64,000 nt of DNA from CAYQQQ01 sp964420125 (lineage in GTDB: Bacteria > Actinomycetota > Acidimicrobiia > Acidimicrobiales > Microtrichaceae): contig CAYQQQ010000008.1 of the NCBI GenBank assembly GCA_964420125.1, positions 1 through 64,000 of the forward strand, in the 5' to 3' direction. A model generated the notes under the pieces. That model was not told where the DNA came from. It saw only the letters and a list, made by a program, of their open reading frames with translations, and searched no databases. Each line of letters opens with the position of its first letter. The stretch's first letter is position 1. The translations under genes were made by a program, and so were the position numbers. This document shows, one piece after another, positions 7,298 to 15,658 of the stretch.

Positions 7298-9244
7298 TCA
7301 GGTTTCGGCGACCCTGCGCCCCCGGTCGCCGAAGGGGCAGTGGAGGTCGAGCGCTTCGAGTGCCGTCGGCAACGCCTGTCGCCAGTTGGGATGTGCATCG
7401 ATGGTTCCGGGGAGGTTCGGCCGGCGACGCTGCAGTGCCGCGTCCTCGAGGTTGGCCACCGCGAGGTCGCTGCCGGCGCCGCCCATCCCTTCCTGCGACC
7501 GGCGGACGACCTCCGCCAGCGGGACCTGGTCGTCGGGGTCCACTCCGGCCAGGCGCGCCATCCGCCTGCGGAGCAGCGCGTCGGCCACGGGATCCTCGGC
7601 AAGTCCGGCCAGGCGTCGGTCCTCGGCGTCGGTGCCGTCCCACAGCCCGGCGAGCGTGGGGAGGTCGTGGGTGCTGGGCGTGGCCACGGTGCGTGGTGGC
7701 CACTGCGGCGGGGGCGCGTCCTCGAACCACCCCACCCGGTAGCCGTAGACGCCGCGTCGGTCCATCACCTCTCGCACCGACGGGTCCACGGTGCCGAGGT
7801 CCTCGCCCACCAGGGCGACACCCGCGGTGTGGGCCACCATCACGGCCAGCTCGAGCAGCTCCGTGCCGAAGCCGTAGACGTAGCCCCCTCGGCGCGGATC
7901 ACCGCCCTCGGGGATCCAGTAGAGGCGCATCAGCCCCATCACGTGGTCGATCCGCAGGACCGAGGCGTGACGCATCGCGCAGCGCAGGGTGTCGAGCCAG
8001 GGCCGATAGCCGGCCGCTCGCAGCGCCCAGGGGATGTAGGGCGGCAGACCCCAGTCCTGGCCGTGAGGGGCGAAGTCGTCGGGAGGCGCGCCGATGCGGC
8101 ACCCGAGCGCCAGCAGCCCGGCGTCGGCCCAGGCGTCGGCCCCGCCGGGGTCGAAGCCCACGGGGAGATCGGCCAGCAGGCCCGGCCCGCTGTCGAGGGC
8201 CACCGCGTTCTGCTCGTCGAGCTGGGTCAGGACCCAGCGCCAGAAGGCCACCCGTTCCGCCAGTCGGTTGCAGGCGTCGTGCACGGCGGGCGAGTCGACC
8301 GATCTCAGCTCGCCGGGCCAGTCGGAGAAGCCGCACCCCTGCTCCTCGGCCAGCGCGTTGAACCGCGCGTTGACCGCGCAGGCCCGAACCCAGGCGGCAC
8401 CGCCCGCACGACGTGACTCGAGCGGTTCGCTGCTCAGCACGGGGTCGGGGCGCCCCAGCGCCACCCAGATGCGCTCCAGGGCGTCCATCTTCAGGTCCCA
8501 CACCTCGTCGTGGCGCACCCGACCTCCCCGCCACAGCGCCTGGCCCGCCGCTGCGGCCCGTTCCAGCTCGGCGCCGAGCAGTTCGGCGCCGGGGACCCGT
8601 TCGACCGCCAGGTACAGCGGCGAGCCCACCCGCCGGCTGGAGGGGTAGTAGGGGGAGGGCTGCAGGGGGGCCACCGGCACCGGAGGTCCGAGCGGGTTGT
8701 GGGCCAGGACGGACGCGCCCTCCTCGGCGCAGCGCCGGCCGAGGACGGCCAGGTCGGCCAGGTCGCCGTGGCCCCAGTTCCGCTCGGAGCGCAGCCCGTA
8801 GAGCTGGACCGACCAACCCCAGCCCCGCCCGATGTCGGGTGCACGGTGGGGGACCACGAACAGGTGCGTCACGTGGCCGTTGTCGGAGACCAGGCGGTGG
8901 GCGCCGGTGGGAAGGTCGCCGGGCAGGTGGTCCAGGACCTCCAGGGAGCCCCCACCACCGGGGATGTCGGGATCGATCTCGACGGTTCCCGGCGACCAGA
9001 TCGGCTCCGTGGAGCCGGCCTCCACGAACCAGCACCAGGACTCCCGGGGCTCCCCGATGGCCGAGCGCAACGATCGGCGGGTGCCGGTGTCGACGTCGAC
9101 CCAGGCGCCCGTGGTCGCCCACCAGCCGTCACCGACCCCCCAGCGGTCGGTGCCCGGGCCATGGGCGTCGCCGACCTCGTCGGCAGCTGGATCGTGGAGG
9201 TCGTCCCCGTCGTTGCCGTCGAGGTCGCCGTCGGTGCTGGTCAC
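7298..9244 (-). CDS. malQ: 4-alpha-glucanotransferase (amylomaltase, GH77)
   Basis: 648 residues. It transfers alpha-1,4-glucan segments between maltooligosaccharides in cytoplasmic glycogen or maltodextrin metabolism. The GH77 residues are visible: nucleophile Asp in LRIDHVMGL (about 432), acid/base Glu in LVGEDLGTV (about 481) and the transition-state Asp in STHDLPTLAG (about 527). An N-terminal extension of about 150 residues (carbohydrate-module-like, ending in a beta-rich segment) precedes the catalytic part beginning VQLYGLRSERNWGHGDL. The GTG at 9244 is chosen because a minus-strand TAGGTT lies seven bases ahead of it. The gene is divergent from the coiled-coil gene and convergent with the tRNA. 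Confidence 0.93.
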   Translation of the reverse strand: MTSTDGDLDGNDGDDLHDPAADEVGDAHGPGTDRWGVGDGWWATTGAWVDVDTGTRRSLRSAIGEPRESWCWFVEAGSTEPIWSPGTVEIDPDIPGGGGSLEVLDHLPGDLPTGAHRLVSDNGHVTHLFVVPHRAPDIGRGWGWSVQLYGLRSERNWGHGDLADLAVLGRRCAEEGASVLAHNPLGPPVPVAPLQPSPYYPSSRRVGSPLYLAVERVPGAELLGAELERAAAAGQALWRGGRVRHDEVWDLKMDALERIWVALGRPDPVLSSEPLESRRAGGAAWVRACAVNARFNALAEEQGCGFSDWPGELRSVDSPAVHDACNRLAERVAFWRWVLTQLDEQNAVALDSGPGLLADLPVGFDPGGADAWADAGLLALGCRIGAPPDDFAPHGQDWGLPPYIPWALRAAGYRPWLDTLRCAMRHASVLRIDHVMGLMRLYWIPEGGDPRRGGYVYGFGTELLELAVMVAHTAGVALVGEDLGTVDPSVREVMDRRGVYGYRVGWFEDAPPPQWPPRTVATPSTHDLPTLAGLWDGTDAEDRRLAGLAEDPVADALLRRRMARLAGVDPDDQVPLAEVVRRSQEGMGGAGSDLAVANLEDAALQRRRPNLPGTIDAHPNWRQALPTALEALDLHCPFGDRGRRVAET

Positions 9245-9251
9245 CGTGGCA

Positions 9252-9261
9252 AACCTACACT
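9252..9261. promoter_or_regulatory. Overlapping divergent -10 elements (malQ and coiled-coil gene)
   Basis: Minus-strand TAGGTT (9257-9252) lies seven bases from the malQ GTG, and plus-strand TACACT (9256-9261) lies six bases from ATG 9268. The two hexamers share two bases and the two start codons are only 23 bases apart. Confidence 0.55.
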
Positions 9262-9267
9262 CGGGCC

Positions 9268-9552
9268 ATGTTGTTGGAGCGGCGTCTGCGCACGATCGGC
9301 CGTCGCCTCTCCGCGCGCCGCGAGGAGCTGCGCATCGCCGAGGAGCAGCTGGCCCACTTCGCGGAGGTCTCCGACGACACCCGCATCCGCTCGCTGGTCT
9401 CGGAGACACCTCAGGCGGACCAGGACCACCGTGAGGCCGAGCGCACCACGGCGACCATGGAGCGGCACCGACGAGAGCTGCTCGAGGAGATCGTCCGCCT
9501 GGAGGCGGAGCAGGACGACCTGCTCGACCGCTACAACGCCCGGCGCGGTTGA
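9268..9552 (+). CDS. Small coiled-coil protein, unknown function
   Basis: 94 residues, almost entirely charged helix with heptad spacing: LLERRLRTIGRRLSARREELRIAEEQLAHFAEV, a short break (SLVSETPQAD), then a second helix ending RLEAEQDDLLDRYNARRG. There is no signal peptide, membrane helix or cysteine. The layout suggests a helical hairpin or a dimerising coiled coil. It has its own leaderless-type promoter, divergent from malQ, and lies 160 bases before the response regulator gene. Small proteins of this kind are common next to pdtaR-like genes in actinobacteria as far as I recall, but no function is known to me. Confidence 0.75.
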   Translation: MLLERRLRTIGRRLSARREELRIAEEQLAHFAEVSDDTRIRSLVSETPQADQDHREAERTTATMERHRRELLEEIVRLEAEQDDLLDRYNARRG

Positions 9553-9611
9553 GGTGGCCCCCCGCCCGGGTCGCGGGATCCCGGCCGCCAATGGCCGCCT
9601 CCGCCGTCCCC

Positions 9612-9617
9612 TACACT
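9612..9617 (+). promoter_or_regulatory. Candidate -10 for the ANTAR response regulator gene
   Basis: TACACT lies 94 bases before the GTG at 9712, giving a leader of roughly 85 to 90 bases. The leader contains GC-rich inverted segments (GGTCCGAC / GGGCCCGAC region). Unlike most genes here, this one has a Shine-Dalgarno, consistent with a leadered mRNA. Confidence 0.35.
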
Positions 9618-9711
9618 TGCCGGGGTCCGACGTGGCGGCGGGCATCCCGCAGCCACCATCCCGCCGCCCGCCCCTCGTCGGGGCCCGACAACAGTGCTGA
9701 GGAAGGCAACG

Positions 9712-10293
9712 GTGCCAACCCGGGTAGTCGTCGCAGAGGACGAAGCCATCATCCGCATGGACCTCAGGGAGCTCCTCCAGGAAGAGGGCTACGACGTCGT
9801 CGCCGAGTGCGGCCGTGGCGACGAGGCGCTGGCGGAGGTCGCGGCCCACAAGCCCGACGTGGCGCTGCTGGACATCAAGATGCCGGGCATGGACGGCATC
9901 TCGGTGGCGCGTCGCATCAACGCCGAGCGGCTGTGCGCGGTGGTGCTGGTCACCGCCTTCTCTCAGCGCGAGCTGATCGAGGAGGCGACTGACGCCGGTG
10001 TGCACGGCTACATCGTCAAGCCCTTCGAGCGCCACGACCTCGTGCCGGCCATCGAGGTCGCGGTGGCTCGCTTCGGTGCGGAGCGGCTGCTGACCGAGCA
10101 GGTCGCCAACGCCGAGGAGCGTCTGGAGGTCCGCAAGCTGGTGGACCGGGCCAAGGGTCGTCTGATGGACGAGCACGGCCTCAGCGAGCAGGACGCGTTC
10201 GGGTTCATCCAGCGCTCGGCCATGCAGTCGCGCCGCCAGATGCGCGCCGTGGCCGAGGACATCCTGGCGGGGTCCCTCGTCCCCGGGTCCTGA
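9712..10293 (+). CDS. pdtaR: ANTAR-domain response regulator (PdtaR-like)
   Basis: 193 residues. An N-terminal receiver domain has acidic residues E9/D10, phosphoacceptor Asp54 (LLDIKMPGMDG), Thr81 and Lys103. A C-terminal ANTAR domain (about 130-187, VRKLVDRAKGRLMDEHGLSEQDAFGFIQRSAM) binds paired hexaloop RNA hairpins and acts as an antiterminator when the receiver is phosphorylated. GTG 9712 is chosen for the AGGAAGG Shine-Dalgarno five bases upstream. Its position before polA and rpsA mirrors Rv1626-Rv1629-Rv1630 in M. tuberculosis. The cognate histidine kinase (PdtaS) is not in the window. Targets would be RNAs with dual hairpins. Confidence 0.93.
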   Translation: MPTRVVVAEDEAIIRMDLRELLQEEGYDVVAECGRGDEALAEVAAHKPDVALLDIKMPGMDGISVARRINAERLCAVVLVTAFSQRELIEEATDAGVHGYIVKPFERHDLVPAIEVAVARFGAERLLTEQVANAEERLEVRKLVDRAKGRLMDEHGLSEQDAFGFIQRSAMQSRRQMRAVAEDILAGSLVPGS

Positions 10294-10367
10294 CGACGCG
10301 CTGCCCCTCGTCGATGTCCTCCGCGCCACCCGGTCGGCGCCGGAGCGAGCGGTGTCGCACCCGGGAG

Positions 10368-10373
10368 TAGGGT
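10368..10373 (+). promoter_or_regulatory. -10 element for polA
   Basis: TAGGGT precedes tandem GTG codons at 10378 and 10381 by four and seven bases. The spacing seen elsewhere favours 10381 as the true start. Confidence 0.45.
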
Positions 10374-10377
10374 CGGC

Positions 10378-13062
10378 GTGGTGACGAAGGTGATGCTCAT
10401 CGACGGCAACTCGCTCACCTACCGCGCGTTCTTCGCGCTGCCCACCACACTCGTCACGTCCTCCGGCCAGGTGACCAACGCCGTGTTCGGGTTCACCTCG
10501 ATGCTGTTGAACCTGGTGCGCGACCACCGACCCGACCGCATCGTGATCACCTTCGACCGTCCGGAGCCGACGTTCCGCCACGAACGCCTGCAGAGCTACA
10601 AGGCGACCCGTGACGCCGCCCCCGAGGTGCTGCGCGAGCAGATGGGGCTCGTGCGCCAGGTGATCGACACGCTGGCGCTGCCGGTGCTCGAGGCTCCGGG
10701 CTTCGAGGCCGACGACGTGATCGCCACCATGGCCACCCGGTGCGCGACGCGAGGGGAGGAGGTCATCATCGTCACGGGCGACCGCGACAGCTACCAGCTG
10801 GTGGCCGATCCGCTGGTCAGGGTGCTCTACAACAAGCGGGGCGTCTCGGAGTACGCCCTCTACGACGAGGCGGGGATCTTCGAGCGCACCGGCGTGCGCC
10901 CCGACCAGTACGTCGACTACGCCGCCCTCCGGGGCGACACCTCCGACAACCTCCCGGGCGTGCCGGGCGTCGGCGAGAAGACCGCCGCCCGCCTGATCGC
11001 CGCCTACGGCGACCTCGAGGGCATCTTCGAGCACCTCGACGAGCAGACGCCCAAGCTGAGGGCCAACCTCGCCGAGCACCGGGAGCAGGCCATCACCAAC
11101 CGGGAGCTCATGGCCCTCGTGCGTGACGTGCCCCTCGGCCTCGACGACGTCGACCTCGCACAGGGCGAGGTCGACCCCGAGCGGGTGCTCGACCTGTTCA
11201 AGTTCCTGCAGTTCCCCAGCCTCGTGCCTCGTCTGCCCGAAGCCTTCCCCGAGCTCTTCGGGGAAGGGGTCGCGGAGCGCGCGTCGCAGCGCTCGGTGCT
11301 CGAGGCGGAGCTCACAGAGCTCAGCGACCTCGAGGACGCCGCCGCCGCCCTCGCAGCCGCAGCCGCGTCGGGCCAGGTGGCGCTGGCCGCCGCCTGGGAG
11401 GGCGAGCCGGGTCGTTCGGCGCTCGACGGCATCGCCGTGGTGACCGACCCGGGCCTGGGGGAGGTCGCCTGGATCCCGGCGACGCTGATCGCCGCCGACC
11501 CCACCCTCACCTCCGACGCCCTGTGCGGCGCCGCAGCCGTGGTCGCCCACGACGCCAAGCCCATCCTCCGGAGCCTCCTGGGCCTCGGTGCCGACCTGAC
11601 CGGTCTCGTCGAGGACACCACCCTGGCCGCCTACCTGCTCGATCCCGCGGAGACCGACTACTCGCTGAGCGCGCTGCTGGCCCGCTACACGGACCACGAG
11701 CTGGCCGACGACCGGGCCGTGCCAGACGGCCAGCTCGACCTCGCCGGCGCCGGCACCCCCGCATCGCTGCGGGCGGCCCGGAGCGCGCTCGGCGTGCACC
11801 ACCTCGCCGGCCCCCTCGCCACCGCCCTCGACGACCAGGGCCTGCGCGACCTCAACGATCGCGTGGAGGTGCCGCTCGTGCGCGTGCTGGCGCGCATGGA
11901 GCACGTCGGGGTGGGCGTCGACCGGGAGGTCCTGGAGCGGTTGAACGCCGAGCTCACCGCGGAGTGCGAGGCCGAGCGGGCAGCGGTGGTGGAGGCCGCC
12001 GGCGAGGAGTTCAACGTCAACTCCACCCCCCAGCTGCGCACCGTCCTGTTCGACAAGCTCGGCCTCCCTCCGCAGAAGAAGACCAAGACCGGCTACTCCA
12101 CCGACCAGCAGACCCTCGAGAAGCTGCGGGGGGAGCACCCGATCGTCGAGCACCTGCTCCGCTATCGAGAGGTGGAGAAGCTGCGCTCCACCTACGGCGA
12201 GGGCCTCCTGGCCGAGGTCGCGCCCGACGGGCGGATCCACGCCACGTTCAACCAGACCGTCGCCCGAACGGGTCGCCTGTCGTCCGACCAACCCAACCTC
12301 CACAACATCCCGGTCCGCACCGAGGAGGGCCGCCGATTCCGCGAGGCGTTCGTGCCCGCCGCGGGATACGACCTGCTGGTCGCCGACTACAACCAGATCG
12401 AGCTGCGCTGCATCGCCCACCTGGCAGAGGACCCGGGCCTGGTCGAGGCCTTCGCCTCGGGTGAGGACATCCACCGCTCCACCGCGGCTCGGGTCTTCGG
12501 CGTGGAGCCCGGCGACGTCAGCCTCGAGCAGCGCTCCAAGGCGAAGATGGTGTCCTACGGTCTGGCCTACGGGATGGAGGCATACGGCCTCGGCCAGCGG
12601 CTGAACATCCCCACCGCCGAGGCGCAGGAGATCCTCGACGCCTACTTCGATGCGTTCCCCAGCGTGCGGGCCTTCATGGAGCGAACCGTCGCGGAGGCGC
12701 GCGAGCGGGGCTACACCGAGACGGTCTTCGGTCGGCGCCGTCGCATCCCCGAGCTGTCCTCCACCCAGCGTCAGGTGCGTGCCGCCGGCGAGCGTCAGGC
12801 CATGAACGCACCGATCCAGGGGCTCGCCGCCGACATCTTCAAGGTCGCGCTGGTGCGGCTCTCCGAGGCGCTCGATGCGTCGGAGACCACCAGCCGGCTC
12901 ATCCTGCAGGTCCATGACGAGGTCCTCCTCGAGGTGCCTCCTGCGGCGTGGGACCCCACGGTGGAGGTGGTGCGGGAGGCGCTGTGCGGGGCCTTCAGCC
13001 TCCGGGTGCCCCTGGAGGTGGATCTGAGCCGTGGGCGCAGCTGGGCAGAGGCCAAGGGATGA
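10378..13062 (+). CDS. polA: DNA polymerase I
   Basis: 894 residues. It is the repair and Okazaki-processing polymerase. The N-terminal 5'-3' exonuclease domain has FEADDVIATMA and the helix-hairpin-helix GVPGVGEKTAARL. The middle domain lacks the DxE exonuclease signature (VTDPGLGEVAWIP region), so proofreading is probably absent, as in most actinobacterial enzymes. The polymerase domain has motif A ADYNQIELR (about 668; Asn where Ser is usual), the O-helix KMVSYGLAYGM (about 722) and motif C VHDEVLLE (about 845). GTG 10378 or 10381 are alternative starts. The stop overlaps the methyltransferase start (ATGA). Confidence 0.98.
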   Translation: MVTKVMLIDGNSLTYRAFFALPTTLVTSSGQVTNAVFGFTSMLLNLVRDHRPDRIVITFDRPEPTFRHERLQSYKATRDAAPEVLREQMGLVRQVIDTLALPVLEAPGFEADDVIATMATRCATRGEEVIIVTGDRDSYQLVADPLVRVLYNKRGVSEYALYDEAGIFERTGVRPDQYVDYAALRGDTSDNLPGVPGVGEKTAARLIAAYGDLEGIFEHLDEQTPKLRANLAEHREQAITNRELMALVRDVPLGLDDVDLAQGEVDPERVLDLFKFLQFPSLVPRLPEAFPELFGEGVAERASQRSVLEAELTELSDLEDAAAALAAAAASGQVALAAAWEGEPGRSALDGIAVVTDPGLGEVAWIPATLIAADPTLTSDALCGAAAVVAHDAKPILRSLLGLGADLTGLVEDTTLAAYLLDPAETDYSLSALLARYTDHELADDRAVPDGQLDLAGAGTPASLRAARSALGVHHLAGPLATALDDQGLRDLNDRVEVPLVRVLARMEHVGVGVDREVLERLNAELTAECEAERAAVVEAAGEEFNVNSTPQLRTVLFDKLGLPPQKKTKTGYSTDQQTLEKLRGEHPIVEHLLRYREVEKLRSTYGEGLLAEVAPDGRIHATFNQTVARTGRLSSDQPNLHNIPVRTEEGRRFREAFVPAAGYDLLVADYNQIELRCIAHLAEDPGLVEAFASGEDIHRSTAARVFGVEPGDVSLEQRSKAKMVSYGLAYGMEAYGLGQRLNIPTAEAQEILDAYFDAFPSVRAFMERTVAEARERGYTETVFGRRRRIPELSSTQRQVRAAGERQAMNAPIQGLAADIFKVALVRLSEALDASETTSRLILQVHDEVLLEVPPAAWDPTVEVVREALCGAFSLRVPLEVDLSRGRSWAEAKG

Positions 13063-13871
13063 CCGATCGGCACCACGCCCTGCCTCCTGCGCAGAGCGAG
13101 GACGCCGCGCGCCACTGGTTCGAGGACATCGCCGATCACCTCGGGCCCGCCTACCTCCGCTACTCCTTCACCAAGGGCACCGAGCAGGAGGTCGCCTTCC
13201 TCGCCGAGGAGCTCCGACTGTCTCCTGGCATGACGGTGCTCGACGTCGGCTGCGGACCCGGCCGCCACGCCATCGCCCTGGCCAAGCGGGGCGTCTCGGT
13301 GGTCGGAGTGGACATCAGCACCCGCTTCCTGGAGGTGGCACACGAGGTCGCCGACCGGGAGGGGGTCAGCGACCTCGTCGAGTTCCACCGTGGCGACGCA
13401 CGGGCGCTGGAGCAGGACCCCCGCATCAGCGGTCGTGGATTCGATGCCGCCATCTCGCTGTGCCAGGGGGCCTTCGGCCTCGGCGGCCCCCCGGATCCCG
13501 ACGATCCCCAGAACCTGGTCGCCGACGCCGCCGTGCTGGGCGGGATCCGCACGGCGCTCGCCCCGGGCGGCAGGTGTGCCGTCAGCGCCTTCTCCGCCTA
13601 CTTCCAGGTTCGCTGGTTGGAGTCCCAGGACGACTTCGACGCCGCCTCCGGCGTCAACCACGAGCGCACCGAGCTGCTGGACGAGGATCGAGGTGTGGCC
13701 GAGGCCGACCTGTGGACCACCTGCTACACGCCCCGCGAGCTGCGCCTCCTGGGCATGCGGTGCGGCCTGGAGGTGCAGCACGTCTGGTCCGTCACCCCCG
13801 GCGGGTACGAGCGTCGCTCGCCCGCGCTCGACACGGCCGAGTACCTGCTGGTCGCCCGGCGGCCGGGCTGA
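13059..13871 (+). CDS. Class I SAM-dependent methyltransferase
   Basis: 270 residues. Motif I VLDVGCGPGRHAIALAKRG (about 59-77) and an acidic residue after VVGVDIS bind S-adenosylmethionine. The later strand motif CAVSAFSAYFQVRWLE and the C-terminal ELRLLGMRCGLEVQHVWSV match Methyltransf_11/25-type small-molecule methyltransferases. The ATG overlaps the polA stop (ATGA), so expression is coupled to polA. The substrate is unknown. The position between polA and rpsA is where other actinobacteria carry variable genes. Confidence 0.85.
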   Translation: MTDRHHALPPAQSEDAARHWFEDIADHLGPAYLRYSFTKGTEQEVAFLAEELRLSPGMTVLDVGCGPGRHAIALAKRGVSVVGVDISTRFLEVAHEVADREGVSDLVEFHRGDARALEQDPRISGRGFDAAISLCQGAFGLGGPPDPDDPQNLVADAAVLGGIRTALAPGGRCAVSAFSAYFQVRWLESQDDFDAASGVNHERTELLDEDRGVAEADLWTTCYTPRELRLLGMRCGLEVQHVWSVTPGGYERRSPALDTAEYLLVARRPG

Positions 13872-13986
13872 GGTCCCCTGGGCGCAGCGGCGCTTTCTGT
13901 GGAGGGCGACGGGCGGCTACCCTTGACGGGTCCTGTCCAACCCCCCGTCCGAACGCCGACGGGGCCGAGTGAGTTAGAAGCACTAC

Positions 13987-15426
13987 GTGTCCGACACCCC
14001 TGCCGAGGCCCAGCCGCACTCCGCGGTCGCAACCATGGGCGACACCGATCCGGCCACCGGATCCACCGCCTCCGATCCCGACGCCTACGTCCCCCGCCGG
14101 ATCACCGAGAACGACCTCGGCGACCTCTCCCTCGACGACGCGTACGCCCAGTCCATGGTCGACGTGGCCGACGGCCAACTCGTCACCGGCACGGTGGTGA
14201 AGGTCGACCGTGACGAGGTCCTGTTGGACATCGGGTACAAGTCCGAGGGCGTGATCCCCAATCGGGAGCTCTCCATCCGCAACGAGGTCGACCCCAGCGA
14301 GGTCGTCTCGATCGGCGAGGAGATCGAGGCGCTGGTCCTGCAGAAGGAGGACAAGGAGGGTCGGCTCGTCCTGTCCAAGAAGCGCGCCCAGTACGAGCGG
14401 GCGTGGGGCACGATCGAGAAGATCAAGGACAGCGAGGGCGTGGTCTCCGGACCCGTCATCGAGGTGGTCAAGGGCGGGCTCATCGTCGACATCGGCCTCC
14501 GGGGCTTCCTGCCGGCCTCTCTGGTGGAGCTGCGCCGCGTGCGCGACCTCCAGCCGTACGTCGGGCGGGTCCTCGAGGCGAAGATCATCGAGCTGGACAA
14601 GAACCGCAACAACGTCGTGCTGAGCCGGCGGGCCTTCCTGGAGGAGACCCAGAAGGAGCAGCGCGAGGACTTCCTCACCAACCTCAAGCCGGGCGAGCGT
14701 CGTCGGGGCGTGGTGTCCAGCGTCGTCAACTTCGGCGCCTTCGTGGACCTGGGCGGGATGGACGGGCTCATCCACGTCTCTGAGCTGTCCTGGAAGCACG
14801 TCGACCACCCGGGCTCCGTGGTGTCCGTCGGCGACGAGGTCGACGTCGAGGTGCTCGAGGTCGACCTGGACCGCGAGCGCATCTCGTTGTCCCTCAAGGC
14901 CACCCAGCAGGATCCCTGGCAGGAGTTCGCCTCCAACCACCAGGTGGGCGAGCTGGTCTACGGCCGGGTCACCAAGCTCGTCCCCTTCGGGGCGTTCATC
15001 CAGGTGGGCGACGGCATCGAGGGCCTGGTGCACATCTCGGAGATGTCCGCTCACCACGTCGACCTTCCCGAGCAGGTCGTCACCCCCGGCGAGGAGCTGT
15101 GGGTGAAGATCATCGACCTGGACCTGGAGCGCCGTCGCATCAGCCTGTCGATCAAGCAGGCCGCCGAGGGCGGCATCGTGGCCGCCGAGTACCAGGAGCA
15201 CTTCGGCGAGCACGCCTACGACGCCGAGGGCAACTACATCGGTGGCTCCTTCGACGAGTCGACCACCTCCGAGGGCCAGGAGGCCTGGGAGCAGTACTTC
15301 GCCGAGCAGGGCGGCGAGGAACCCGCCGCCGAGCCAGGTGAGGCCACGGCCCAGGCCGGTGCCGTCGAGGCCGGTGCCGTCGAGGCCGAGGTGAGCGACG
15401 CCGGCGACCCTCAACCCGGGGACTGA
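13987..15426 (+). CDS. rpsA: 30S ribosomal protein S1
   Basis: 479 residues, the actinobacterial length, with four S1 RNA-binding domains at about 60-128, 150-213, 233-303 and 318-388 (for example GERRRGVVSSVVNFGAFVDLGG and GELVYGRVTKLVPFGAFIQVG). It binds mRNA on the small subunit during initiation. The last two domains have the typical FGAF core; the first two are the ribosome-docking type. The C-terminal 90 residues are Glu/Ala-rich and disordered. The start is GTG 13987, with GAGTTAGAAG upstream; the N-terminus is Thr/Ala-rich. The gene follows polA and the methyltransferase, as in mycobacterial synteny. Confidence 0.97.
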   Translation: MSDTPAEAQPHSAVATMGDTDPATGSTASDPDAYVPRRITENDLGDLSLDDAYAQSMVDVADGQLVTGTVVKVDRDEVLLDIGYKSEGVIPNRELSIRNEVDPSEVVSIGEEIEALVLQKEDKEGRLVLSKKRAQYERAWGTIEKIKDSEGVVSGPVIEVVKGGLIVDIGLRGFLPASLVELRRVRDLQPYVGRVLEAKIIELDKNRNNVVLSRRAFLEETQKEQREDFLTNLKPGERRRGVVSSVVNFGAFVDLGGMDGLIHVSELSWKHVDHPGSVVSVGDEVDVEVLEVDLDRERISLSLKATQQDPWQEFASNHQVGELVYGRVTKLVPFGAFIQVGDGIEGLVHISEMSAHHVDLPEQVVTPGEELWVKIIDLDLERRRISLSIKQAAEGGIVAAEYQEHFGEHAYDAEGNYIGGSFDESTTSEGQEAWEQYFAEQGGEEPAAEPGEATAQAGAVEAGAVEAEVSDAGDPQPGD

Positions 15427-15433
15427 TCCCCTC

Positions 15434-15518
15434 CGGAGCGCTGCTCCGACCCCATCCCCGCCGACCCCCCCGGCTCCGGCGCTCGTGGTGCTGATCCCGG
15501 TCAGCCGAGGAGCGCCGG
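15434..15518 (+). terminator. Two GC dyads after rpsA
   Basis: CGGAGC-gct-GCTCCG at 15434-15448 lies eight bases after the rpsA stop. A second dyad, CCGGCGCTC/GAGCGCCGG, has arms at 15476-15484 and 15510-15518. Neither is followed by a T-run. Beyond them, 15545-15600 contains an unusual A/T patch (TTCTTTAAAG, CGAACTAACTC) that may hold the promoter of the Tad cluster. Nothing else was recognised in this gap. Confidence 0.35.
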
Positions 15519-15658
15519 TCGGGGCCGGGCGTCGCCTGCGCGGGCTCGTCCGGGCCGTTCTTTAAAGGGGGGCGCTGATTCGGTCGAACTAACTCGGGAG
15601 CGGATGCCGCGCCCCCGCGCTAGCCATCCGTGCCAGTCGATCGGACACGGAGCCACCA

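Noticed and set aside
9241..12915. Very long open frame on the minus strand opposite polA and pdtaR
   Set aside because: It is antisense to two genes with complete catalytic motifs. Its predicted protein is His/Gly/Val/Asp-rich low complexity, typical of the opposite frame in GC-rich DNA, with no domain.
15540..15658. Riboswitch ahead of the Tad cluster
   Set aside because: I looked for c-di-GMP aptamer consensus elements and saw none. Only an A/T patch and GC runs are present.
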